This document shows, piece after piece, positions 33,735 to 41,758 of a DNA stretch of 64,000 bases. How positions within the stretch are numbered: position 1 is the stretch's first letter; every line of letters starts with the position of its first letter. The DNA lies in assembly GCA_020025825.1 (NCBI GenBank), contig JAHHRL010000002.1, positions 124,001 through 188,000 of the forward strand, given 5' to 3'. Made by a program: the position numbers and the translations under genes. Origin of the DNA: Faecalibacterium sp. (GTDB taxonomy: Bacteria; Bacillota; Clostridia; Oscillospirales; Ruminococcaceae). The notes beneath the pieces were generated by a model. The model was not told the origin of the DNA. It saw nothing but the letters and a program-made list of their open reading frames with translations, and ran no database searches.

Positions 33735-33769
33735 AAACCCCGAACAGGTATTTCTGTTCGGGGTTTTTG
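33735..33769. terminator. Bidirectional terminator
   Basis: AAACCCCGAACAG / CTGTTCGGGGTTTTT between convergent genes. Confidence 0.85.
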
Positions 33770-33770
33770 A

Positions 33771-34931
33771 TTACTTTTTAATCGGCTTTGCCTTCGGCTT
33801 ATCAAACTTGGGTGCATCGTAGTACATAAAAATCTGGCAGGGAATCATGCCATTGTACATCTTACGGCGCTTTGTTGCACGCTTACCGTAGTGAGATTCA
33901 AACTCCAAGTCTGCGGTGATAACATTTACACCGGCGCAGGGGTTTTCTTCCATACGCTTGCCCAAGGTACGTGCCAAACGAGCAGCCTCGTCCAAGCTGC
34001 CCAAACGCTCGCCATAGGGAGGGTTCGTCAAAACGATTGCTTCCGGACGTGCCACAAAATCAGCAACGTCTGCTACCTCAAAGTGGCAGCGCTTGTCTAC
34101 GCCGGCCAGCTTTGCATTGGCATTTGCCAAAGCAACCGCAGCAGGGTCAATATCGTAACCGATGCCCTCAAAACCTGCATCCAGTTTTGCTTCCGACAAA
34201 GCTTTCTGGCGCTGCTCTGCCCAAATGGAAGCAGGCAGGAAGCTGTAGCGTTCCGCAGCAAAACGGCGCTTCAAGCCGGGTGCAATGTTCATAGCCTTCT
34301 GTGCAGCTTCGATAATCATCGTACCGCTGCCGCAGAAGGGGTCCTCTACAACGCTGTCACGGCGCACACGGCCAATATCAGCAATCGTAGCCGCCAAGGT
34401 TTCCTTAATAGGTGCCTCGGTGGAATTACGGCGGTAGCCACGCTTGTGCAGACCGTCGCCGGTAGTATCCAGCATAATCTCGCATACGTTTTTGCGCAGG
34501 GAGAAACGCACCTTGTACAGCGTACCGGTTTCCGGCAGGGTAGACACCTTATGGTATGTCATCAGACGCTTAACAATTGCCTTTTTCACGATGCTCTGGC
34601 ATGCAGGCACGCTGGAAAGCTGGCTGGACAGTGAAGAACCCTTTACCGGGAACTCTGCATCTGCGGGCAGAATTTCTTCCCAAGGGATAGAGTACACACC
34701 ATCAAACAACTCATCAAAGGTTGTTGCAGGATACGTTTTCAGCAGAATCATCACACGCTCTACCGTACGCAGATTCAGGTTTGCAGCAGCAATCATCTCT
34801 GCTCCGCCGGAAAACATCAGTCGGCCGTCCGTTACACGGATATTCTCTGCACCAATTCTTTTCAGCTCAAAATTAGCGGTTGCTTCACAGCCAAAGTAAC
34901 ATGGTGCTACCAAATCATATTTTGTAATCAT
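33771..34931 (-). CDS. THUMP-domain class I rRNA methyltransferase (RlmL N-terminal type)
   Basis: 386 aa. Residues ~1-160 are the N-terminal ferredoxin-like plus THUMP region; residues ~165-375 carry the SAM fold with VEDPFCGSGTMIIEAA and the catalytic NPPYGERLG of N2-guanine methyltransferases. It probably makes m2G in 23S rRNA. The start is ATG 34931 with AGGAG 7 nt upstream, not the longer frame to 34994, which enters the terminator of the next gene. Confidence 0.9.
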   Translation of the reverse strand: MITKYDLVAPCYFGCEATANFELKRIGAENIRVTDGRLMFSGGAEMIAAANLNLRTVERVMILLKTYPATTFDELFDGVYSIPWEEILPADAEFPVKGSSLSSQLSSVPACQSIVKKAIVKRLMTYHKVSTLPETGTLYKVRFSLRKNVCEIMLDTTGDGLHKRGYRRNSTEAPIKETLAATIADIGRVRRDSVVEDPFCGSGTMIIEAAQKAMNIAPGLKRRFAAERYSFLPASIWAEQRQKALSEAKLDAGFEGIGYDIDPAAVALANANAKLAGVDKRCHFEVADVADFVARPEAIVLTNPPYGERLGSLDEAARLARTLGKRMEENPCAGVNVITADLEFESHYGKRATKRRKMYNGMIPCQIFMYYDAPKFDKPKAKPIKK

Positions 34932-34953
34932 TCCATTACTCCTGTCATTTCCA

Positions 34954-34992
34954 CAAAAAGAGCCCGCCCCCGGTTTGGGGCAGGCCCGATCC
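34954..34992 (-). terminator. Terminator of the S1-domain gene
   Basis: GGGCCTGCCCC / GGGGGCGGGCTC stem with five T on the minus strand. Confidence 0.75.
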
Positions 34993-35002
34993 ATTCCCTA
35001 AC

Positions 35003-35503
35003 TTATTTGCGACGGCCTCGGTTTCCATTGCCACCACGACGGTTATGGTTATCCGTATTCAGCGATGCCAGCTTATCTTCGCTCTGGCTCTTAAAACGGC
35101 TCATCATATCCTCAAAGCTCATATTCTCAGGCTGTGCAGTAGGCTTGGGCTGCCACACACGAGGTGCCTCATTGCGGGGGCCACGGCGGCCACCGCCGTT
35201 TTGGCGAGGTGCACCGTTGTTGTATCCGCCACGGCCGCCATTACCACGCTGCTCTGCACGAGGTTCCGGGGGAAGCAAACGCTTCATGGACAGTGCAATC
35301 TTGCCATCTTCTGCGATGCTCAGCACCTTAACCTTAACCGTATCGCCTTCCTTCAGCACAGTGTTCAAATCCTGCACAAAAGAATTGGAAACCTCCGAAA
35401 TGTGAACCAAACCATTTTTACCTTCCGGCAATGCTACAAACGCACCAAAAGCCTTAATACCGGTAACCTTGCCCTCTAAAACGCTTCCTACCTCAATTGC
35501 CAA
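35003..35503 (-). CDS. S1 RNA-binding domain protein with RGG-rich tail (YabR-like)
   Basis: 166 aa. Residues 1-75 are one S1 domain (EVGSVLEGKVTGIKAFGAFV, LVHISEVS, EDGKIALSMK), matching B. subtilis YabR. The rest is unusually rich in Arg, Gly and Asn (GNGGRGGYNNGAPRQNGGGR; end NGNRGRRK), an RGG-type disordered RNA-binding tail. It follows divIC, as yabR does in Bacillus. The start is TTG at 35503, giving MAIEVGS; the preceding TTG lies only 2 nt from the ribosome binding site GAGGAG. Confidence 0.88.
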   Translation of the reverse strand: MAIEVGSVLEGKVTGIKAFGAFVALPEGKNGLVHISEVSNSFVQDLNTVLKEGDTVKVKVLSIAEDGKIALSMKRLLPPEPRAEQRGNGGRGGYNNGAPRQNGGGRRGPRNEAPRVWQPKPTAQPENMSFEDMMSRFKSQSEDKLASLNTDNHNRRGGNGNRGRRK

Positions 35504-35566
35504 ACTCAATACTCCTCTTACTCATAATATATGGCGCCGGTTCCGCATGCGTCCGGCACTTGACGA

Positions 35567-35866
35567 TTATTTACCCGACATATCCACAAAAACACGCTCG
35601 TTAGGCGCTGCGTAATCGTAGGTATCCCGTGCAACACGCTCCTGAATTTCCGCATCTCCGCCATCCAAAATGCGCTGCAATTCAGCATTTCCAGCCAGTT
35701 GCTGGTCCAGCTGTGCCTGTACACCGGCAAGCTCCTGCCGTTTTGCGGCAATCATAACCAAGTCTGAAACATATGCCGCTGTCATCATAACGATGAGAAT
35801 CACACCGCCTACTACAGGGATAACCGTAGAAAGACGCAGCTTAGCTTTATTTTTTTGCTTAGCCAT
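35567..35866 (-). CDS. divIC: FtsB/DivIC family septum formation initiator
   Basis: 99 aa bitopic protein: a short basic cytoplasmic start (MAKQKNKAKLRL), one membrane helix (~14-36), then a coiled coil (~40-70, KRQELAGVQAQLDQQLA) and a C-terminal domain with RDTYDYAAPNE. It belongs with FtsL and DivIB in the divisome. Its place between yabQ and yabR matches the Bacillus order. Confidence 0.9.
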   Translation of the reverse strand: MAKQKNKAKLRLSTVIPVVGGVILIVMMTAAYVSDLVMIAAKRQELAGVQAQLDQQLAGNAELQRILDGGDAEIQERVARDTYDYAAPNERVFVDMSGK

Positions 35867-35909
35867 GATAGCACACTCCTCTTACAGGATACGCATCCTG
35901 TAACTTTTG

Positions 35910-36326
35910 TTACACATTAGAATTATACAACAGCGCACTATTCTTTTGCAACTGTTTTTTATTCCTTTTCTCGTTAGATTTCGGTTTTTTAGGGGTTCGT
36001 GCAATCTTTTTATGCCTTACCTGAAATGTTTTGCGCAGCGTATTACTTATTTTGTTGCGTGTCCCTGCTAAAAGGCTTTCCACCGACCATGCACCCGCAG
36101 CAGCCGATAATAGCATATACCACCGCAGTACGCCTGCCTGACTGTAGCCAACCGCATAGCTTTGCAGCAGTACAAAACAAAAACCTGTGCAAATAAAATC
36201 CGCTGTCGCAGCTGCCACCTTATTGCGGTAAGAAAACAAAATCCGCACCAGCCCAACCAGCAGCCCAACCCCCATACAGTCCAGCAAATCTATACTGATT
36301 TGCACCGGTAAATTTTGTGCCGGCAT
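35910..36326 (-). CDS. yabQ: Spore cortex biosynthesis protein YabQ
   Basis: 138 aa. Three hydrophobic stretches in the first 90 residues (LLDCMGVGLLVGLVRI; DFICTGFCFVLL; YMLLSAAAGAW), then a highly basic tail (KKPKSNEKRNKKQLQ). It matches YabQ in size, layout and position right behind yabP; its ATG shares one base with yabP's TGA, so translation is coupled. In Bacillus it is a sigma-E-controlled membrane protein needed for cortex formation. The recognition is mainly from context because the family is poorly conserved. Confidence 0.8.
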   Translation of the reverse strand: MPAQNLPVQISIDLLDCMGVGLLVGLVRILFSYRNKVAAATADFICTGFCFVLLQSYAVGYSQAGVLRWYMLLSAAAGAWSVESLLAGTRNKISNTLRKTFQVRHKKIARTPKKPKSNEKRNKKQLQKNSALLYNSNV

Positions 36327-36622
36327 CAGCGAAGCAACCTCTGCCAGAAGGAAAGTGTAGTAATGCGCTCTGTATAAACCAGCGAATCCACCTGGCCGTC
36401 AAAAATAACATCTCCTGTTTCCAGGCTAAGCTTGCGTACCGACAAGCCCTTTCCTCCGATTGTAAGTGTACCACGGCTGGTGTCCATTGCAGCGCTGGTT
36501 TCGTCACAATGGAGTACCCGCAAAACCCCTGTAGCGGTAAAGTGTTTTCGGTCCTCCAAAATGATTTGGTGTGGCATCGTACTTTGCTGAATCGGGTCCT
36601 GAAGCATCCGTTCGTTGGACAA
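36326..36622 (-). CDS. yabP: Sporulation protein YabP
   Basis: 98 aa (HQIILEDRKHFTATGVLRVL; GTLTIGGKGLSVRKLSLETG), the YabP/YqfC fold. It is made in the mother cell in Bacillus. The start is TTG at 36622, 6 nt behind a GGGGGG site. That site is the right arm of a 12-bp hairpin with the sequence before it (36628-36663), so read-through mRNA from the yabO side should not be translated well. It is evidence that the organism, or a recent ancestor, forms spores. Confidence 0.9.
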   Translation of the reverse strand: MSNERMLQDPIQQSTMPHQIILEDRKHFTATGVLRVLHCDETSAAMDTSRGTLTIGGKGLSVRKLSLETGDVIFDGQVDSLVYTERITTLSFWQRLLR

Positions 36623-36663
36623 AACAATCCCCCCTTTGCCTTATATATACGGCAAAGGGGGGC
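36621..36663 (-). promoter_or_regulatory. Hairpin that hides the yabP ribosome binding site
   Basis: Minus strand: CCCCCCTTTGCC, loop of about 10 nt (GTATATATAA), GGCAAAGGGGGG, then ATTGTT and the TTG start. The right arm is the only ribosome binding site of yabP. It can also act as a weak terminator (ATTGTTTTG follows). Confidence 0.7.
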
Positions 36664-36667
36664 CTTA

Positions 36668-36916
36668 TTATGCTTCGCTGATTACTTCGTACATTTCCCG
36701 TGCAACGTCTTTTGTGCGGGGCTCTGCATCGTTCAGCACACGCACCTTAACAGGGCGGTTGCCAAAGGTAATTTCGATTTCGTCGCCTACTTTAACGGCA
36801 TAGCTTGCCTTTGCCAACTTGCCGTTTACAAAAATACGGCCCGCATCGGCTACCTCATTTGCCACAGTGCGGCGCTTGATTAAGCGGGAAACCTTAAGGT
36901 ACTTATCTAAACGCAT
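36668..36916 (-). CDS. S4 domain RNA-binding protein (YabO/Hsp15-like)
   Basis: 82 aa consisting of one S4 domain (MRLDKYLKVSRLIKRRTVANE; GRIFVNGKLAKASYAVKVGDE). Family members bind stalled 50S subunits (RqcP/Hsp15) and rescue them with peptidyl-tRNA attached. In Firmicutes YabO (RqcP) works with RqcH in alanine tailing. It lies between hup and yabP. Confidence 0.92.
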   Translation of the reverse strand: MRLDKYLKVSRLIKRRTVANEVADAGRIFVNGKLAKASYAVKVGDEIEITFGNRPVKVRVLNDAEPRTKDVAREMYEVISEA

Positions 36917-36940
36917 AAAAATACTCCTTGTACCAATATA

Positions 36941-36976
36941 AAAGAAAGACCCGCCTTTTGAGCGGGCCTTTCTGCT
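36941..36976 (-). terminator. Terminator of hup
   Basis: AGAAAGGCCCGC / GCGGGTCTTTCT stem followed by a T run on the minus strand. Confidence 0.75.
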
Positions 36977-36980
36977 CTGA

Positions 36981-37250
36981 TTACAGAGAATCCTTCAGTG
37001 CCTTACCAGCCTTGAAAGCAACCGTACGAGATGCAGGAATTACGATTTCTTCCTTAGTACGGGGGTTGCGGCCCATATGCTCTGCGCGCTCCTTCACTTC
37101 AAAAGTGCCGAAACCGGAAATAGCAATCTTCTCACCATTGTGCAGGCCTTCTGCCAGTGCAGCAAAAGCTGCGTTCACAGCCTTCTCTGCTTCCTTTTTG
37201 GTCATATCTGCGTCAGCTGCAACCTTAGCAATCAATTCAACCTTAGTCAT
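36981..37250 (-). CDS. hup: HU family DNA-binding protein
   Basis: 89 aa, the standard HU length (MTKVELIAKVAADADMTKKE; SGFGTFEVKERAEHMGRNP; FKAGKALKDSL). The beta-arm with RNPRTKEEIVIPASR is intact. It is an abundant nucleoid protein. The ATG at 37250 has GGAGGAG; the in-frame start at 37271 overlaps that site. Confidence 0.97.
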   Translation of the reverse strand: MTKVELIAKVAADADMTKKEAEKAVNAAFAALAEGLHNGEKIAISGFGTFEVKERAEHMGRNPRTKEEIVIPASRTVAFKAGKALKDSL

Positions 37251-37299
37251 TATAAACTCCTCCATTGTCATGGTTTTATCAGTTCAGGCATTTGCCTGC

Positions 37300-38013
37300 T
37301 TACTGTCTGTTGGGGGTTACACAATCCTGCGAGAACTTCTTGTTGTACAGCTCAAGAACTTCCTCCGCATCAAAACCTGCGCAGCGCAGCCAGTTTACCG
37401 CACGGAACAAGTATTCTCCGGCAATATCTGCGGATTGCTCCTGTGTGCCGCTGCCTATAGCGTCTGCCAAAGCGGCCTGCGTGGCTTCCAGTTCCTGATA
37501 AGCCTGTTGGACCGTACCGGAAACCTTATCGTAAGGCTGGGCACGCTTTTGCAGTTTCTGCGTACGCATCAATGCCGGAAACGTCACCGGAACCGTATTG
37601 ATTTCATCCGCAAGGCTTCTGCGCCCCTTTTCCTTATTTTTGAGCGAATCCCAGTCAGTTATACCAGCTTTTTGCTGTTCTTCTGTGCCAAAAATATGTG
37701 GGTGACGATAAATCAGTTTACGGCACACCTCATCACACACATCGGAAAACGCAAATGTGCCTTTTTCCGATTCCATTACGCAATGAAATACAACCTGCAT
37801 CATTACGTCGCCCAGTTCTTCCCGCATCATATCAGGGTTGTCGGCATCAATTGCTTCCAACGCTTCGTACGTTTCTTCCAAAAAGTTTTTCCGAATGGAT
37901 GCATGGGTTTGTACCTTGTCCCACGGGCAACCTTTTTCCGGGTCACGAAGAAGTGCAATGATGTTTACAAGGTCTTCTGCGCTGTATTTTTCTTTCTTTG
38001 GATAGTCTGCCAT
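37300..38013 (-). CDS. mazG: Nucleoside triphosphate pyrophosphohydrolase MazG
   Basis: 237 aa. The MazG core is clear: RDPEKGCPWDKVQTHASIRK, EETYEALEAID, REELGDVMMQVVFH (metal-binding EExxE and ExxD). It hydrolyses non-canonical NTPs to NMP and PPi. Bacillus YabN carries MazG fused to a methylase domain in the same gene order; here only the MazG part is present. Promoter at 38044-38072; GGAGGG precedes the ATG. Confidence 0.95.
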   Translation of the reverse strand: MADYPKKEKYSAEDLVNIIALLRDPEKGCPWDKVQTHASIRKNFLEETYEALEAIDADNPDMMREELGDVMMQVVFHCVMESEKGTFAFSDVCDEVCRKLIYRHPHIFGTEEQQKAGITDWDSLKNKEKGRRSLADEINTVPVTFPALMRTQKLQKRAQPYDKVSGTVQQAYQELEATQAALADAIGSGTQEQSADIAGEYLFRAVNWLRCAGFDAEEVLELYNKKFSQDCVTPNRQ

Positions 38014-38043
38014 TGTTCCCTCCGACAAATGCTGTGCCTCATT

Positions 38044-38072
38044 ATTTTATCGCATAAATGGCTATATTGCAA
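38044..38072 (-). promoter_or_regulatory. Promoter of the mazG-hup-yabO unit
   Basis: TTGCAA (38072-38067), 17 nt, TAAAAT (38049-38044), about 30 nt before the mazG start. Confidence 0.5.
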
Positions 38073-38102
38073 GGTTTTCTCCAATAAAAACGAGTTTCGC
38101 AA

Positions 38103-38143
38103 CAAAAAAACACCCATGTTGACATTATCCAACATGGGTGCAA
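38103..38143 (-). terminator. Terminator of the zinc-ribbon gene
   Basis: CACCCATGTT / AACATGGGTG stem and a TTTTTTT run on the minus strand. Confidence 0.8.
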
Positions 38144-38216
38144 ATTTACAAAATCATACTAGCTTTTTGTTTTGCAAACTCCGGGGCAATTCCTGCGGAT
38201 ATCTCCCCTGTATGCG

Positions 38217-38651
38217 TTACAGCTGTGCGCCGCAACGATTGCAGAACAAAGCATCTTCTGCTGCCGGTGCACCGCACTGAGGGCAGAATGCCTTTGCAGA
38301 AGCCTGCTCCTCTGCGGGAACTTCTACATAGTCCTGCTCAACTTCCACTTCCTCATCTGCAGGCTGGTAAGCAGGGGTTTCTACTGCACGCAGCTGCTCG
38401 ATTTCCTGCTCCAGAGCGCTGATAATATCAATATATTTATCCAGCAAAGGCTGATTGCTCTCGCCGTTCTTTGCCAGACTGTACACCAGTGCACCCAGTT
38501 CACGCTGTGCCTTAGACAGTTTGTTCTGGTCATTCAGCAGCTGTGCCTTCTTCTGTGCACGGTCTGCCAACTCGTTTGCCAAATCCACGCCTTTTTCTGC
38601 ATAGCCGATGCCTGCTGCTTTAATCTTATCAAAATCAAATTCAAATTTCAT
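38217..38651 (-). CDS. Zinc-ribbon protein with coiled coil
   Basis: 144 aa. Residues 1-85 are helical and probably coiled (ANELADRAQKKAQLLNDQNK), an acidic linker follows (~95-115), and the C-terminus is a double-zinc-ribbon-like CPQCGAPAAEDALFCNRCG. The function is unknown; small proteins of this layout are common in clostridia. The ATG at 38651 has GAGGT. It is the last gene before the mazG promoter region. Confidence 0.75.
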   Translation of the reverse strand: MKFEFDFDKIKAAGIGYAEKGVDLANELADRAQKKAQLLNDQNKLSKAQRELGALVYSLAKNGESNQPLLDKYIDIISALEQEIEQLRAVETPAYQPADEEVEVEQDYVEVPAEEQASAKAFCPQCGAPAAEDALFCNRCGAQL

Positions 38652-38783
38652 AACGATACCTCTCTTTTGCGATATACGCAATAACAAGTGATTCGGTTTA
38701 CATCATTATACAGTATCCGTATACACTCTGCAACGCAATCCACATTTTTTTACATTCAAGACATAAATACGTCAATTTATATC

Positions 38784-39725
38784 TTATTTGTTGATATAGG
38801 CACCGTAAAACTCCTGCAGCATACTATCAGCCGGAACACTTTCTACCGGCAGCTGTGTTACCTCCGCAAACAGATTAGCGGTATATTCCATCTGCTTGTA
38901 ATAGGGGCTGGCTTTGTCTAGCATATCCAGCGTCTTTTGCACTAAACCTGCTATAACGCCCAGCTCGTAGGTATAAGACGTATCCAATACCAGATTCGCA
39001 CGTGTTTTGTATACACGTACATACTTGTTTTCGCCGTCCAAAACGCCATCCCACATAGAAAGGGTCTTTTCCGGGCTGTGGCCTCTGGTTGCTACATCAC
39101 GCAGCACACGACGGCACAAACGAATGTCCCGTGTATTGATTAAACGCATACTGTCGTTTGAGTACTCCTCACGCAGACCTGCATAAATGCGGAAAACACC
39201 ACCATCCGGCAGCAGCTCGGTCAACATGGGGTTCAGCGCATGGATGCCTTCCATAATGCACACACCGCCGTGCAAATCAATATGCTCCCGATAATTGGCA
39301 CGCTTTTCGGTTGCAAAATCGTACACAGGTAAATCCGCCCAGCCTTTTTCGTTCAGCTGTGCAAGGCAGCGGTTAATTTCGGGCATATCCAGTGTGGCCG
39401 GGCTTTCGTAGTCCTTTTTTCCGTTGGGCAAAATGGGATAGTTTTCTGCTCCAATAAAGAAATTGTCCAAACTGATTACACGTGCCGGTACGCCCTGTGC
39501 CTCTAAAGTTTGTGCCAGCTTTAGGCTGCTTGTGGTTTTACCACTGCTGGAGGGGCCTGTCAACATGATAATTTTTGCGCCGGACTCAATAATTTGTTTT
39601 GCCGCACGGTCCAAACGCTGTTGATATTCCCTCTCGCCGTCCTCTACCAACGCAGTCGGACTCATTGCCGCAACATTAAACAGGCTGATTTCCACCAGCC
39701 GCTTGGGTACCAGAATCTTGTTCAT
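38784..39725 (-). CDS. Uridine kinase-like nucleoside kinase
   Basis: 313 aa P-loop kinase of the phosphoribulokinase/uridine kinase family (Walker A LTGPSSSGKTTSS, SLDNFFIGAENY, IMEGIHALNPML). Many clostridial relatives carry an N-terminal TGS/threonyl-tRNA-synthetase-like part of 200 residues, which is absent here. The substrate may be uridine or another nucleoside. Its first 50 nt overlap the 3' end of hemZ in another frame; AAGGAG precedes its ATG inside hemZ. Confidence 0.85.
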   Translation of the reverse strand: MNKILVPKRLVEISLFNVAAMSPTALVEDGEREYQQRLDRAAKQIIESGAKIIMLTGPSSSGKTTSSLKLAQTLEAQGVPARVISLDNFFIGAENYPILPNGKKDYESPATLDMPEINRCLAQLNEKGWADLPVYDFATEKRANYREHIDLHGGVCIMEGIHALNPMLTELLPDGGVFRIYAGLREEYSNDSMRLINTRDIRLCRRVLRDVATRGHSPEKTLSMWDGVLDGENKYVRVYKTRANLVLDTSYTYELGVIAGLVQKTLDMLDKASPYYKQMEYTANLFAEVTQLPVESVPADSMLQEFYGAYINK

Positions 39726-41142
39726 AAAATGCTGTTACTCCTTTTTTTCGTTCCAGCACTTCATCAAAGCGCTGGATGTATTCTTGCGGGTATTTATAGT
39801 TGAAAATGCGCTGGATTACACCGGGACCTACCAACTTGGTGCTGCCGCCTGCGCCTGCAGACAAAATGGCGTGCACTTCTTCCATAATATAAATATTATA
39901 GTATCCCTCATGTCCGGGCTTGCACCAGCCCACATTTTCCAGATTTTGCAGGGTATTCTTTTGGCGGTACAGATAATACGGGATATACCCGGCCTCCACC
40001 AGCAAGCTGCATTTTTCCAGCATGGCGGCAACATCGGCATATTCCTGGTCTGCCTGCCCTTCAATCATAATACGGGAAGCACGCTTTAAGGTTAAGGTGT
40101 GCACCGTAATATTTTCGGGGTCTAACGCAATTGCACGGCGCAGGCTTGCTTCAAAGCCTTCTACGGTATCGCCCGGCAAACCGGCAATCAAGTCCATGTT
40201 GATGTCCTTGTGGCCAATTTCTCGAGCCTGCTCATAGCAGCGCACAATATCTTCTGCCGAGTGCTTGCGTCCAATATTAGCCAGCACTTGGTCTGAGAAG
40301 GTTTGTGGGTTGATAGAAATACGTGTTGCTCCCAGCTCTTTGATAACCGCCAGCTTCTCCGCATCGGTGCAGTCCGGGCGGCCGGCTTCAACGGTGTACT
40401 CCAGCAAATCAGAAAGGTCAAAGCACTCCCGTACCGTTTCCATCAGCTGGCGCAGCTGTGCTGCGGATAAGCTGGTAGGTGTACCGCCGCCTATATAAAT
40501 AGAGCACAGGTGCATCTTATTGTGCTGTGCCTGATCACGAATCGCACGTACCTCTTGGCAAAGCGCATCTACGTAGGGCTGTACCAGCTTGCGGTCACGG
40601 TCCAAATTACAGCTTACAAAGCTGCAATAACTGCATCGGGACGGGCAAAACGGAATACCAATATACAGGCTATAATAGCGGTCGCCCCTGCCCTTTTCCA
40701 AAATTTGTTCCTGCACATTTGCAATGCTGCGAATCATTTCAAACTTTTGCGGTGTGCAGTCAAAGTGCTTCAAAAAGCGGTCTGCAATTTCCTGCTCGGA
40801 CTCGCCCCGTGCACGTGCATCGTGAATCAAGCGTACCGGACGCACACCGGTCAGCTTGCCCCAAGGGGGACGGATTCCCGTTTTTTCCCGCAGCAAATCG
40901 TACACCAGCCCTGCCAGCGCTTGGTCTTCCTTTTCGCCGTTTTGGGGCATCGATGCAGTTTTGGTACTGCAAACACCGTTTTGCATCAATACCGCTTTCA
41001 TTTCGTCCGGGCCAAAATAGGCACAAACCGAATCTTCTGTTTCATCGGGCTGTTGTGCCGCCAGCGGTGCAAGTGGAAAGAACAAACGTACCAAATGCTC
41101 CACATCATAGCCAGAGGCCAGTCCTTCAATATAAATTTTCAT
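39676..41142 (-). CDS. hemZ: Oxygen-independent coproporphyrinogen dehydrogenase HemZ
   Basis: 488 aa radical SAM enzyme: N-terminal domain of about 150 residues as in HemZ, then IGIPFCPSRCSYCSF (CxxxCxxC), IYIGGGTPTSL and the HemN-type INPQTFSDQVL. It is in the HemZ group linked to recJ-rel-dtd in clostridia. Whether it truly makes heme here, or acts on another porphyrin-like substrate, is not shown by the window. AGGAGA precedes the ATG at 41142. Confidence 0.92.
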   Translation of the reverse strand: MKIYIEGLASGYDVEHLVRLFFPLAPLAAQQPDETEDSVCAYFGPDEMKAVLMQNGVCSTKTASMPQNGEKEDQALAGLVYDLLREKTGIRPPWGKLTGVRPVRLIHDARARGESEQEIADRFLKHFDCTPQKFEMIRSIANVQEQILEKGRGDRYYSLYIGIPFCPSRCSYCSFVSCNLDRDRKLVQPYVDALCQEVRAIRDQAQHNKMHLCSIYIGGGTPTSLSAAQLRQLMETVRECFDLSDLLEYTVEAGRPDCTDAEKLAVIKELGATRISINPQTFSDQVLANIGRKHSAEDIVRCYEQAREIGHKDINMDLIAGLPGDTVEGFEASLRRAIALDPENITVHTLTLKRASRIMIEGQADQEYADVAAMLEKCSLLVEAGYIPYYLYRQKNTLQNLENVGWCKPGHEGYYNIYIMEEVHAILSAGAGGSTKLVGPGVIQRIFNYKYPQEYIQRFDEVLERKKGVTAFYEQDSGTQAAGGNQPV

Positions 41143-41153
41143 GGAATCTCCTG

Positions 41154-41756
41154 TTAATCTTGACACATCGCCGTGATAAAATAATTGTTCTGCATTTCGT
41201 AAGCGTAGGTTGAGTGTCCTTCGTGTCCCGGCAAAACTTCAGCATCTGCAGGAATCGGCAGGCGCTTGAGCTTTTTGCAGCTTGCCACCATTTGTTCCGG
41301 ATTGCCGCCGGGCAAATCCGTGCGTCCTACGCTGCCTGCAAACAAAGTATCTCCGGTAAAAAACAAATTACCGCACAAAATGCATACGCTGCCCAGTGTA
41401 TGGCCCGGGGTATGCCAAACCGTAAAGCTCAACTCATCAACGGTGATGGTCTGGCCTTCTTCATAGCCTTTATCCCGTGCTTTTAAGGGATAGCCGCTGA
41501 CCCCTCTCACATCGCACAGCTCGCAATACAAGGTTGCCTTCCATTGCTGGCGCAGCTGCTCTGCCGAGCCCACATGGTCAAAATGGCCGTGTGTGCAAAA
41601 AATGTGGGTAAGGGTTGCGCCCTCCTGCTGCAAAATACGGTTATACTCAACAGCAGGTGCAGCGGGGTCAATTACTACAGCGTGGCCCTGTTCCGAAATC
41701 AGCAAATAGGTGTTCGTGTACAACGGGGCCGGCCCGTTCAATTGAAAAAATTTCAT
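41154..41756 (-). CDS. MBL fold metallo-hydrolase (glyoxalase II-like)
   Basis: 200 aa with the motif THGHFDHVG, HTPGHTLGSVC, TGDTLFAGSVGRTDL and LPGHEGHSTY, a complete two-metal site of the GloB-like group. It hydrolyses thioester-like substrates; the exact one is unknown. It lies between dtd and hemZ with 2 and 11 nt gaps, a conserved clostridial neighbourhood. Confidence 0.9.
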   Translation of the reverse strand: MKFFQLNGPAPLYTNTYLLISEQGHAVVIDPAAPAVEYNRILQQEGATLTHIFCTHGHFDHVGSAEQLRQQWKATLYCELCDVRGVSGYPLKARDKGYEEGQTITVDELSFTVWHTPGHTLGSVCILCGNLFFTGDTLFAGSVGRTDLPGGNPEQMVASCKKLKRLPIPADAEVLPGHEGHSTYAYEMQNNYFITAMCQD

Positions 41757-41758
41757 TG

